In this document: positions 26,419 through 34,218 of the stretch, piece by piece
Layout: the number at the start of each line of letters is the position of its first letter
How positions within the stretch are numbered: the first letter of the stretch is position 1
Source of the DNA: Cyanobacteria bacterium UBA2855
GTDB taxonomy: Bacteria > Cyanobacteriota > Vampirovibrionia > Gastranaerophilales > Gastranaerophilaceae
DNA: 62,240 bases
Direction: 5' to 3'
NCBI GenBank assembly: GCA_002350725.1
Contig: DEFJ01000014.1
Location: 1 to 62,240, forward strand
Translations under genes and position numbers: made by a program
The notes under the pieces: model-generated
What the model was told of the DNA's origin: nothing
What the model saw: the letters and a program-made list of their open reading frames with translations, nothing else
Database searches by the model: none

Positions 26419-27012
26419 TTAAGACTTTGATATAATTTGTTCAAGTTCATTGTAGATGTCAATTGTAGGCATACATATTCTTAAATCTCTTTCAACCAGA
26501 CTTATAATTGTTGCTTTGTAACACATTAGCAGAGCCTTATCCAAACCTCTATCTTCGTTAAGTATATTTTTTATTTGATTAGAATGTTTTTTATCTCTTG
26601 TGTTTGGTTCAATTTTATCGGCAAGAAATATTATTTTTTCGAAATTAGACATATTAATTTTACCAATTGTGTGCCAGCGTATTGAAGAAAGAATTTCGCT
26701 ATCTTCAACTCCAAATTCTGTTTTGGCAATATACGCGCTAACGGGTGCATGTAAGGTTTTATAACTCAATTTTTCCTGTTCTTCAATATCTATATGTGCA
26801 TCAATAATTGAAAGAAGTTTTTCTGTTGGAAAACATTTTGCACAATCGTGCAGTAAGCCGGCAATATACGCTTTATCAGAGTCCAGAGCATATCTTTGAG
26901 CAAGTTCTTTTGCGCATTGTGCAGTCCCGAGAGAGTGTAAATATCGTGTCTCATTTAGGTTATTTTTAAGCCAACTTAGAATATCTTCCGTTTTAATTTT
27001 TGTATAGTTCAT
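26419..27012 (-). CDS. yqeK: HD-domain nucleotide hydrolase YqeK
   Basis: HD-superfamily metal phosphohydrolase; family members cleave diadenosine tetraphosphate symmetrically to two ADP. Metal ligands visible are H26 (RYLHSLGTAQ), HD at 55-56 (GLLHDCAKC), H near 80-84 (LHAPVSAYIAKTEFG) and IRWHTIGK with ADKIEPN further on. ATG 27012 gives 197 residues and overlaps the nadD 3' end by 20 nt, with GAGGAG 13 nt upstream; a TTG at 27048 is an alternative. The nadD-yqeK order is the common one in Gram-positives and Cyanobacteria. Confidence 0.92.
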   Translation of the reverse strand: MNYTKIKTEDILSWLKNNLNETRYLHSLGTAQCAKELAQRYALDSDKAYIAGLLHDCAKCFPTEKLLSIIDAHIDIEEQEKLSYKTLHAPVSAYIAKTEFGVEDSEILSSIRWHTIGKINMSNFEKIIFLADKIEPNTRDKKHSNQIKNILNEDRGLDKALLMCYKATIISLVERDLRICMPTIDIYNELEQIISKS

Positions 27013-27583
27013 GTTTAATAATATACTCCTCAACTTCTTTTGGGACAAGTCCTGATATAGATTTATTTTCTAATATCAACTTTCTTATGTCGCTTGACGA
27101 AATATCTTCAAATTTTAAAGGCATTAATCTAAAATTGTACCCTAAATCTTTTAGATAATTAAATTCGTTTCTTCTAAAATTAGAATCCCTTATAAATACT
27201 ATAAATTCAACAAGTTCTTTTAATTTATCAATTTCGTACCATGTTTCTATGTGTCTAAATGCGTCAGTGCCAATAATAAACTTGATTTTATTGTTGATAT
27301 TACATAAATTTTTTAATTCACAAATAGTAAGATAGGTATATGAGATTCCTTTGCGTTTATATTCAATATCAGATATTTTAAAATTTTGGTTATCAGAAAG
27401 AGCTAAATTAAGCATATTGTAGCGATGTTCCGCAAGTTTTATATCATAAGATTTATGCGGAGGAATATATGCAGGTATAAACGTTATACAATCTATTTCA
27501 GAATTGTCTAATATATATTTTGCAACTCTCAAATGTGCATTATGTATTGGGTTAAAAGTTCCTTGAAATACGCATAAATCCAT
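26993..27583 (-). CDS. nadD: Nicotinate-nucleotide adenylyltransferase
   Basis: Transfers AMP to nicotinate mononucleotide in NAD synthesis. The nucleotidyltransferase motif GTFNPIHNAH lies at 8-17 and the second motif SSSDIRKLI near the C-terminus; FIPAYIPPHK and FIIGTDAFRHIETW are also diagnostic. ATG 27583 (196 residues) has no Shine-Dalgarno sequence. TGCTAAAAT ends exactly 6 nt before it, so a leaderless transcript is likely; an in-frame TTG at 27589 lies in that spacer. yqeK overlaps the 3' end. Confidence 0.95.
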   Translation of the reverse strand: MDLCVFQGTFNPIHNAHLRVAKYILDNSEIDCITFIPAYIPPHKSYDIKLAEHRYNMLNLALSDNQNFKISDIEYKRKGISYTYLTICELKNLCNINNKIKFIIGTDAFRHIETWYEIDKLKELVEFIVFIRDSNFRRNEFNYLKDLGYNFRLMPLKFEDISSSDIRKLILENKSISGLVPKEVEEYIIKHELYKN

Positions 27584-27589
27584 AAACAA

Positions 27590-27598
27590 ATTTTAGCA
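27590..27598 (-). promoter_or_regulatory. Leaderless extended -10 promoter of nadD-yqeK
   Basis: TGCTAAAAT on the leftward strand (hexamer 27590-27595, TG at 27597-27598), 6 nt from the nadD ATG. No ribosome binding site lies between. Confidence 0.6.
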
Positions 27599-27625
27599 TA
27601 AAATTATTGAGTTGCAATGATTATA

Positions 27626-29740
27626 TTATCTGCCTCCCAAGGTTTTATATGCTTCTTTTTCCATTCTGTCAACTCTTGCCAATGCTTTTTCGAGAGCATC
27701 ATCTTTTTTGTTAGCATCCTTAATTTTTACACCTTCAGGAGATGGTATGTATCTGTTTTCAGGAATGTCCGGTTGAACAGTTTTCTTTTCCTCATTTAAT
27801 GGAGCTGTTTTTATAGGATTTCCTGTATGACTTATTTGTGTTGATTTTTGTAAATTCTGAGCCTGAGCAACCGGATTTTGAGTTTGAACATTATTCTGTT
27901 TCTGTGCTGCTTGCGCAGCTGCCATAGCTAAAAGCTGTCTTTGTTGTTGTGCGGTTACTTCTTGTTCAGTAGCCTGTTGTTTTGCGGCTTCTTGCATTTC
28001 TTCGTGTTTGCTTTCATCAGCAAGTGCTTCTTTTGGTTTGCCAAATATTGCATTTACACCTTTAACTAGCCATTTATTAAAGAACGATACAAATACAACC
28101 ATTGGTAATAAGAATCTAACAGGATAACCTGCCATTTGCTTCAACCAGTATTTCGGATTTCTCATAGCATCAGCAAGTCGTTTTGGTATATTTTTAAAGT
28201 ACGTAAGAGGACTTTCCATTACTTTGTTTATAGTTAAGTCAACTTTTTCGACTTTATGTTTTGTATATGGTCTTACTTGTTCCAAACCTACAGTTACTAT
28301 ATCACCGACTTTTCTTGCCGCGTAGACAAACGGATTTTTAGTATGAGGTCTAAATTTAGAACGTAACTCTTTACGTTTTTGCTTATAAACATCTTTCGTC
28401 CAATCACAATTCATTACATGTTCATTAAATTCTTTTAATGCAGCTCTATATTCTTCAATTTGCTGAGCTGACATACCGGAATATTGTAAACCGCCAATTT
28501 TATGCATTAATTGGATAGATGGCGGCATAAATACAAAGAATCCGATAAGTTCGGCAAATCTTTCCATAAATGATTTAAATTTATCACCGTTTGTTTCTTG
28601 TCTGTTAGCTCTTATTAAGACTTCTGCAAGGAAGTATGCTTGCATTAAAGCTGCTATTTTACCTCCTGAAATTCTACTTGTTGCACCCTCAAGAATTTGA
28701 TTACTGAGTTTTGCGAAAGTTCTGCCTAATACAGTTTTATGATTCCCTCCACCTGCAGAATATAATTTATTATAAAGTTCAGAGAAATAAACTTTTCTGC
28801 CGGCAAGCTCGCCTTTAACGATTGTTCCGAAATTTTTGTTTGAATAACTCATTCTGGCAAAAAGTTTTTTATCGGTATTTTTTAGAACTTCCAGAATTCT
28901 TTCTATGTGCTTTTCCGGAGCTTTTTTAATTTCATTGTATTCAGCTAAATCTCTAAAGCCTATAGCTTTTACTTTTAATTCTTTTAGCTTTTCAAGACGT
29001 TTAGCTGCGTCCATATTCTTAAATGCTTGAACTTGAGCAGGTTTTGCACCTTTATTTAAAAATTTATATTCTTCAGCTTGAAGTAACAAGGCTTTTTCTT
29101 CTGCATTTACACCTTTTTCTACAGCAGTTTTAACAGCTTCAATTTCAGCTTTGCTTGCGCCTAAAGAGTCAAAATCTTTATATGATTTAAGCGGTTCTGT
29201 AAAACCGTCAAAAATTGTAGAAGCATCATGAGAAAGCATAGATTTTATGCCGCCAACCTGCGTTTTTACTAACCCGATTTCAGGGACAGACGGAGTTTTA
29301 TCAAATGCTCTTAATAATGCAGAGTTATCATAAATATATTTTTTGAATGCGCCTTTAGTACCGTTTGCAGCCTTGTTTACGGCTTTACCGACAGGATTTC
29401 CGAATAGAAAGTTACTGATTTTGTCACCTGCTGCGCCAAATTTGTGTATAATAGATTTTTCGTAATCACCTCTGCACCATTTTGAATACTGCTCCATTGC
29501 CTGATTTACTGCAATCCAAGTAGGTATTGTGACTCCATACTGTATAAGCGGGTCTATATCACTAAATGAAGTAAGTCTTTGCCCGATATAAGAATCCGTA
29601 CCTGCTTCTTGTATTTTAGACACATCAATTTGTGCTTGCATAGGAGGCAGCGGATTTCCGTTTCCTCCGACATTCATACCAAATGCACCGTTTAACGGTG
29701 TTTTTGCATATTTATTTTGAATGTCAAAATTTTCTACCAT
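27626..29740 (-). CDS. Large uncharacterised membrane-associated protein
   Basis: Unknown 704-residue protein. The N-terminus is Asn/Gly/Pro-rich (NGAFGMNVGGNGNPLPP). A mostly helical body follows, with segments at about 365-410 (ISGGKIAALMQAYFLAEVLI and FAELIGFFVFMPPSIQLMHK) and near 545-565 (PVRFLLPMVVFVSFFNKWLV) that look membrane-associated. A long Gln/Ala-rich coil (residues 580-640) and a charged tail end it. ATG 29740 has AGGGAAAA 10 nt upstream; an in-frame TTG at 29746 is less likely. It has the same flavour as the pair at 7176-8494. It is divergent from the 55-codon gene. Function unknown; probably lineage-specific. Confidence 0.65.
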   Translation of the reverse strand: MVENFDIQNKYAKTPLNGAFGMNVGGNGNPLPPMQAQIDVSKIQEAGTDSYIGQRLTSFSDIDPLIQYGVTIPTWIAVNQAMEQYSKWCRGDYEKSIIHKFGAAGDKISNFLFGNPVGKAVNKAANGTKGAFKKYIYDNSALLRAFDKTPSVPEIGLVKTQVGGIKSMLSHDASTIFDGFTEPLKSYKDFDSLGASKAEIEAVKTAVEKGVNAEEKALLLQAEEYKFLNKGAKPAQVQAFKNMDAAKRLEKLKELKVKAIGFRDLAEYNEIKKAPEKHIERILEVLKNTDKKLFARMSYSNKNFGTIVKGELAGRKVYFSELYNKLYSAGGGNHKTVLGRTFAKLSNQILEGATSRISGGKIAALMQAYFLAEVLIRANRQETNGDKFKSFMERFAELIGFFVFMPPSIQLMHKIGGLQYSGMSAQQIEEYRAALKEFNEHVMNCDWTKDVYKQKRKELRSKFRPHTKNPFVYAARKVGDIVTVGLEQVRPYTKHKVEKVDLTINKVMESPLTYFKNIPKRLADAMRNPKYWLKQMAGYPVRFLLPMVVFVSFFNKWLVKGVNAIFGKPKEALADESKHEEMQEAAKQQATEQEVTAQQQRQLLAMAAAQAAQKQNNVQTQNPVAQAQNLQKSTQISHTGNPIKTAPLNEEKKTVQPDIPENRYIPSPEGVKIKDANKKDDALEKALARVDRMEKEAYKTLGGR

Positions 29741-29862
29741 ACACAATTTTCCCTATATAAATATAAAAACATATTTTTCAATAGAATTGCCTATTTTCAA
29801 AGTTTTTTTACTGTTTTGTAAATAAATGTAACGAAAAATATAAAAACTGAAATTTTAAAATA

Positions 29863-29880
29863 TGTATATACTTTATATAT
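29863..29880 (+). promoter_or_regulatory. Shared 18-bp upstream box (copy 1)
   Basis: TGTATATACTTTATATAT, 31 nt before the ATG of the 55-codon gene. The identical 18-mer lies 29 nt before the gene at 38458-38937. Similar ATTTTAWAAW sequences sit 8 nt upstream of both copies, so the unit looks like a promoter or a regulator site rather than chance AT-richness. Confidence 0.55.
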
Positions 29881-29911
29881 ATACAGAGAGCAAACAAGAA
29901 GAGAGGTTAAA

Positions 29912-30079
29912 ATGGCTGTTGCTAATTTAAAAAAGATTGATGAAAAGCTAAATAATATGTATAAAGATCAAGTTACAACAAATGTTGATAATGACAAGTT
30001 TGTAGACAGATCGGATGTATTAATGGCTCAAATGAATTTTATTGCAATGGCAAACAGACAATCTTTACACTTGATTTAA
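29912..30079 (+). CDS. Small 55-residue protein, unknown
   Basis: Short gene with strong signals: GAGAGG 6 nt before ATG, the 18-bp shared box upstream, and an intrinsic terminator just after it. The product begins MAVANLKKIDEKLNNMYKDQ and ends MNFIAMANRQSLHLI; it is helical and amphipathic, without a signal peptide. Size and helicity recall small secreted or assembly-type subunits, but there is no firm match. It is transcribed away from the 704-residue gene, from a 171-nt divergent region. Confidence 0.7.
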   Translation: MAVANLKKIDEKLNNMYKDQVTTNVDNDKFVDRSDVLMAQMNFIAMANRQSLHLI

Positions 30080-30128
30080 AAGAATTTTCATAAAATAACT
30101 CCAATTAATTTTTCCCCTACAAATTTTT

Positions 30129-30154
30129 AACTGACTTTAAGTCAGTTTTTTTTT
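30129..30154 (+). terminator. Intrinsic terminator after the 55-codon gene
   Basis: AACTGACT/AGTCAGTT form an 8-bp stem with a tight 3-nt loop, followed by an unbroken run of T (30146-30154). It points rightward and ends the small transcript before the convergent phosphohexomutase gene. Confidence 0.85.
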
Positions 30155-30172
30155 GCAATTTGAAAAAATAAA

Positions 30173-31648
30173 TTAAGCTTGTACTTTTAGTATCTCATCA
30201 AGCATGTTAAGCATAACAGATTGAAATCTTTCACATTCATCCTTTGTTTTGGCTTCAAAGCGAAGTGTAAACACCGGCTCAGTATTGCTCTGGCGGATAA
30301 GCGCAAAACCACCGTCAAAAACAATCCTCATCCCGTCTAGTGTAATGATGTCCTTAATTTCAGAACCAAAAATATTTTTGTTATTGGTAACTTTTTCTTT
30401 AACAGATTCCATCGTAGATTTTTTGAGTTCATTTGGGCAGGTATATCTGTATTCAGAGGATGTATACACCTCAGAAAAAGGTTTAAGTAAATTTTGAATA
30501 GTAAAATTCGGATTTATTTTTTTATTTTTAGAAATAATTTCAATAATGCGGCAGCCGGCATATATTGCATCGTCAAAGCCATAGTATCTGTCTTTAAAAA
30601 ATGTATGTCCGCTCATTTCTCCGGCAAGGACTGCATCAGTTTCGAACATTTTATTTTTAATATATCCGTGTCCTGTTTTTGCCATAAAGGATTTGCCGCC
30701 GATTTTATCAATAGTATCAAATAATACTTGCGAGCATTTAACTTCGCTGACAATATTTGGAACGATATTTTCCTTTTTATATTCGGCAATAACATCCTGA
30801 GCATAAATAAGCAAGAGTTTGTCACCTGTAAGATAATTGCCTTTATTATCAATAATACCGATTCTGTCGCTATCACCGTCATAGGCAATTCCAACATCGG
30901 CATTTTCATCAACAACAACTTGCTTTAAGGTATCTAAAGTAGCTTCAACACTCGGATTTGGGTGATGATTAGGGAATGTCCCATCAGGTTCAGAGAATAG
31001 TTCAACAACGTCACAACCCAACTTTCTGTATAATTCCGGGCCGACAATGCCGCCGGTAGCATTTGCGCTATCGACTACGACTTTTACGCCTTTTCCTGCA
31101 TTAGAAAATCTTGATACCATATCTGATGTATAAGACGGGATAATATTATAATCAATAACTAAAGCTTCGTTGGGTTCTGAAATGCTATCAGTCCAATTGT
31201 TTAAAGTAAGCTCTTTGACTTCTTTTATTTGTTCTTCTGTCAAAGTTCTGTTTTTATATGTCATTTTCATCCCGTTATATTCTTTTGGGTTGTGGCTTGC
31301 TGTAATAATACACGCAGAGATAACCTTATGCCCGTTTGTAATATTTTCCGGAACTCCGACAACTTCTGAATAGTAGCCGATAGGAGTAGGTGCAAGCCCT
31401 AAATTTACAACGTGAGCTCCAACAGATGTAATACCGGCAATCAGGGCGCTTAGCAAGGATGGCGAGTGTGTTCTTGCATCCATACACACGGTTAAATACA
31501 TGTCATTTGTATCACTAATTTCAGATTTAACTTTTAAATAATTCACAAAATTTTTTCCGATATTGTAGAACAACTCTTCTGTAATATCTTCTCCGTAAAT
31601 ACCTCTAATATCATTTTTACCAAAAGCGTGAGCGTATATATCTTTCAT
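30173..31648 (-). CDS. Phosphomannomutase/phosphoglucomutase
   Basis: Alpha-D-phosphohexomutase that interconverts 1- and 6-phosphates of glucose or mannose, feeding sugar nucleotide and envelope synthesis. Active-site phosphoserine motif TASHNP at 116-121 (S118), metal loop DGDSD at 257-261, the sugar-specificity loop region GEMSGHTFF, and the C-terminal phosphate-binding RQSNTEPVFTLRFEA. Length 491 suits the ManB/AlgC group. GGGAG precedes the ATG. Divergent from the ABC permease with a 42-nt spacer. Confidence 0.94.
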   Translation of the reverse strand: MKDIYAHAFGKNDIRGIYGEDITEELFYNIGKNFVNYLKVKSEISDTNDMYLTVCMDARTHSPSLLSALIAGITSVGAHVVNLGLAPTPIGYYSEVVGVPENITNGHKVISACIITASHNPKEYNGMKMTYKNRTLTEEQIKEVKELTLNNWTDSISEPNEALVIDYNIIPSYTSDMVSRFSNAGKGVKVVVDSANATGGIVGPELYRKLGCDVVELFSEPDGTFPNHHPNPSVEATLDTLKQVVVDENADVGIAYDGDSDRIGIIDNKGNYLTGDKLLLIYAQDVIAEYKKENIVPNIVSEVKCSQVLFDTIDKIGGKSFMAKTGHGYIKNKMFETDAVLAGEMSGHTFFKDRYYGFDDAIYAGCRIIEIISKNKKINPNFTIQNLLKPFSEVYTSSEYRYTCPNELKKSTMESVKEKVTNNKNIFGSEIKDIITLDGMRIVFDGGFALIRQSNTEPVFTLRFEAKTKDECERFQSVMLNMLDEILKVQA

Positions 31649-31678
31649 TAAAATTCTCCCTAATTGTCTGATTTATTG

Positions 31679-31684
31679 TATAAT
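31679..31684 (+). promoter_or_regulatory. Leaderless -10 box of the ABC permease gene
   Basis: TATAAT ends exactly 6 nt before ATG 31691, with TG directly before it. No Shine-Dalgarno sequence can fit in the 6-nt spacer. This is one of the eight promoters described in the leaderless finding. Confidence 0.6.
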
Positions 31685-31690
31685 TATACC

Positions 31691-32572
31691 ATGAAAAATA
31701 TTATAAAAAATCTTGTCAACAGTGAAAAATCTGCGGCATGGCTATTTATTCTGCCGGCAATTTTAGGTACAATAATTTTTATAATTATACCTGTGTTTTG
31801 CTCATTCAGTTTGAGTTTTATGAAATGGGATTTGTTAAATCCCCCGGAATTCGTTGGTTTGAGTAATTACAAAGTTGTTTTTTCAGAACCAATATTTCTA
31901 AAAATTTTAATAAATACAATTGTATTTGCGCTGTCAGTTTCAATCTTAGGTGTAATTATTCCGCTTATTTTGGCAGCTATATTAAATTCAAAAATCAGAG
32001 GAAGCGAATTTTACAAAACCTCATATTTTTTGCCGTTTATAACACCAATGATTGTTATTGGGATAGTTTGGGAGTGGATATTTGATCCAAATATTGGAAT
32101 TTTAAATACTTTTCTGCACATACACATAAATTGGCTTTATGATACGCATTTTGCAATGCCGGCACTGATAATTGTTACGGTATGGAAACTTATCGGATAC
32201 AATATGATTATATTTTTATCCTCTCTAAGCGGAATATCTCAAAGCTTGTTTGAGGCTGCAAAAATAGATGGGGCAAATTCATTTCAGATATTTAAAAATG
32301 TCACAATTCCTATGTTGTCGCCTACAATATTTTTCGTGGTAATTATAACGGCTATAAGTTCTTTTCAAGTTTTTGATTTAATTTATCTTATGACAGAGGG
32401 GGGACCTTTAGATAGTACAAACGTGTTGGTTTATGCTATTTACAAAAACGCATTCGAATATTTCAACGCAGGAAAAGCAAGCGCTCTGGCTTATGTGTTG
32501 TTCTTTATAATTCTTGTTTTGACATTAATACAGTGGAATTTACGAAAAAAACTTGTTTATAATGAAGATTAA
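31691..32572 (+). CDS. Sugar ABC transporter permease (MalF/UgpA type)
   Basis: Inner-membrane subunit of a carbohydrate ABC importer. Six transmembrane helices are readable, beginning AWLFILPAILGTIIFII. The EAA loop that docks the ATPase is EAAKIDGANSFQIFKNVTIP, followed by LMTEGGPLDSTNVLVYAIY, typical of MalF/UgpA. Start is ATG 31691 (293 residues) rather than 31664, since it is preceded by a -10 box at leaderless spacing. The second permease, binding protein and ATPase are not adjacent, so this is an orphan component in this window. Substrate unknown. Confidence 0.9.
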   Translation: MKNIIKNLVNSEKSAAWLFILPAILGTIIFIIIPVFCSFSLSFMKWDLLNPPEFVGLSNYKVVFSEPIFLKILINTIVFALSVSILGVIIPLILAAILNSKIRGSEFYKTSYFLPFITPMIVIGIVWEWIFDPNIGILNTFLHIHINWLYDTHFAMPALIIVTVWKLIGYNMIIFLSSLSGISQSLFEAAKIDGANSFQIFKNVTIPMLSPTIFFVVIITAISSFQVFDLIYLMTEGGPLDSTNVLVYAIYKNAFEYFNAGKASALAYVLFFIILVLTLIQWNLRKKLVYNED

Positions 32573-32656
32573 AACTTTGTTACAATTAAGCATTTTTGTT
32601 AAAGTTATTAGACAAAATCTCCGTATTACATGACATAAGAAGGAGAAATGTGTGTC

Positions 32657-32797
32657 ATGTATGAAGATTTAAAAAAGAATGAACTGATTAAGGATATGCA
32701 AGAAATGCTTGAAAAAGCAGAAGAATTTAAAAATGATATGGATAAATATTGTGAATTTATGCGTCAAGTATTTCTTAATACGTCTTGCTTAAACTAA
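32657..32797 (+). CDS. Small 46-residue coiled-coil protein
   Basis: AAGGAG precedes two in-frame ATG codons (32648 and 32657); the second has the better spacing. The product, MYEDLKKNELIKDMQEMLEK and onward, is a single charged amphipathic helix with two late cysteines. It stands between the permease and the CoA-disulfide-reductase-like gene, in a 278-nt stretch otherwise without genes. Function unknown. The ribosome binding site and helical periodicity favour a real gene over chance. Confidence 0.5.
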   Translation: MYEDLKKNELIKDMQEMLEKAEEFKNDMDKYCEFMRQVFLNTSCLN

Positions 32798-32838
32798 AAA
32801 TTACCAAGGTGTTCAATGTTTTTTTCATAAAATAGTTT

Positions 32839-32844
32839 TATAAC
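32839..32844 (+). promoter_or_regulatory. Leaderless -10 box of the CoA-disulfide-reductase-like gene
   Basis: TATAAC at 32839-32844 ends 6 nt before ATG 32851, and the spacer itself reads TATAAT. No Shine-Dalgarno sequence is present. Confidence 0.5.
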
Positions 32845-32850
32845 TATAAT

Positions 32851-34218
32851 ATGAAATTAATTATTATTGGTGCGGTTGCGGCGGGAGCAAAAGCTGCAGC
32901 AAAGGCAAGACGCTTGCTGAATGATGATTCAAAAATAACTATTTACACTGATGATACCCATGTATCATACTCATCATGTGGTATTCCTTATTTTATTGAG
33001 GGGAATTTTGAAAAATTTGAAACTTTGTTAGTTCGCTCTCCTGAAGAATTTGAGGAGAGTGGAGTAAGGGTTTTATTAAGACACAAGGTCATAAAAATAC
33101 TCCCCGAAAGCAAACAAGTCGTAGTAATGGATATTGAAAAAAAACAAGCATTTATAGACAATTATGATAAATTAATAATTGCAACAGGGGCAAGTCCGAT
33201 TATGCCAAACATTAAAAATAACTGGTACAAAAATATTTTTACAGTAAGAAATATAGAAGATGCAATAAATATAAAAGAAAAAATTCAAACTGCAAAACGT
33301 GCAGTAATAATAGGGGGAGGTTATATCGGTTTAGAAATGCTGGAAGCATTGGTAAAAAACAATATTTATACTACATTAATTGAATCCTCTAATAATTTGA
33401 TGTCATCTATGGATGAGGATATTTGTAACTTAATTTACGAACAACTTAGTATGATAAAAAACAATAAATTTGATATTATAAAAGGTGAAAATGTAGTAGA
33501 ATTTAATGGTGATAAAGAGGGTATTACGGGCGTTACGACTTCAGGCGGCAGAGAAATTGACTGCGATATCGCAATTGTTTGCGCCGGCGTTAAACCAAAC
33601 ATAGAACTTGCTAAAGATGCAAACCTTGAAATAGGCGAAACCGGTGCAATATGGGTTGATAAACATATGAAGACATCAAATGATGATATATACGCTTGCG
33701 GAGATTGCGCAGAAATGAACTTTATAATAACAAATTCACCTGTTTGGGTGCCAATGGGTTCAACAGCAAATAAAACAGGAAGATGTGCGGCAATTAACGC
33801 TTGCGGTGGTGATGAAGAATTTTTAGGAATATTGTCATCTGCAGTTACAAGATGTTTAAAACTTACAATTTCAAAAACAGGATTAACAGAAAAAAACGCA
33901 CGAGACTTTGGTTTTGATGTAATAACTGCAACAGTAAATAAATATGACAAAGTCGGATATATGCCTGATGCAAAAAACATCACACTAAAACTAATTGCTG
34001 ACAAAAATAGCGGCAGACTCTTAGGAGGACAGGCTGTTGGCAGCGGCGATACGGACAAAAGAATAAACACCTTAACTGGAGCTATTTTAGGCGGTTTGAC
34101 AGCATCAGAATTTGAACAAAATGATTTGACCTACGCTCCGCCATTTTCAACAACTATTGATCCGTTATTAAATGCCGCACAAATATTAAAGGGAAAAATT
34201 AGTGTCGACAAAGCTTAG
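32851..34218 (+). CDS. CoA-disulfide reductase / NADH oxidase family flavoprotein
   Basis: FAD- and NAD(P)H-dependent enzyme with a single redox cysteine. FAD-binding IIIGAVAAGAKAAAKARRL opens the protein; the active cysteine is in VSYSSCGIPYFIEG at about residue 44. NAD(P)-binding VIIGGGYIGLEMLEAL lies near 151, the second FAD motif DDIYACGDCAEM near 285, and a C-terminal dimerisation domain ends with TYAPPFSTTIDPLLNAAQIL. It may reduce CoA disulfide, polysulfide or O2 and so serve redox defence in an anaerobe; the substrate is not decidable here. Its last 20 nt overlap the convergent FAD gene. Confidence 0.9.
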   Translation: MKLIIIGAVAAGAKAAAKARRLLNDDSKITIYTDDTHVSYSSCGIPYFIEGNFEKFETLLVRSPEEFEESGVRVLLRHKVIKILPESKQVVVMDIEKKQAFIDNYDKLIIATGASPIMPNIKNNWYKNIFTVRNIEDAINIKEKIQTAKRAVIIGGGYIGLEMLEALVKNNIYTTLIESSNNLMSSMDEDICNLIYEQLSMIKNNKFDIIKGENVVEFNGDKEGITGVTTSGGREIDCDIAIVCAGVKPNIELAKDANLEIGETGAIWVDKHMKTSNDDIYACGDCAEMNFIITNSPVWVPMGSTANKTGRCAAINACGGDEEFLGILSSAVTRCLKLTISKTGLTEKNARDFGFDVITATVNKYDKVGYMPDAKNITLKLIADKNSGRLLGGQAVGSGDTDKRINTLTGAILGGLTASEFEQNDLTYAPPFSTTIDPLLNAAQILKGKISVDKA

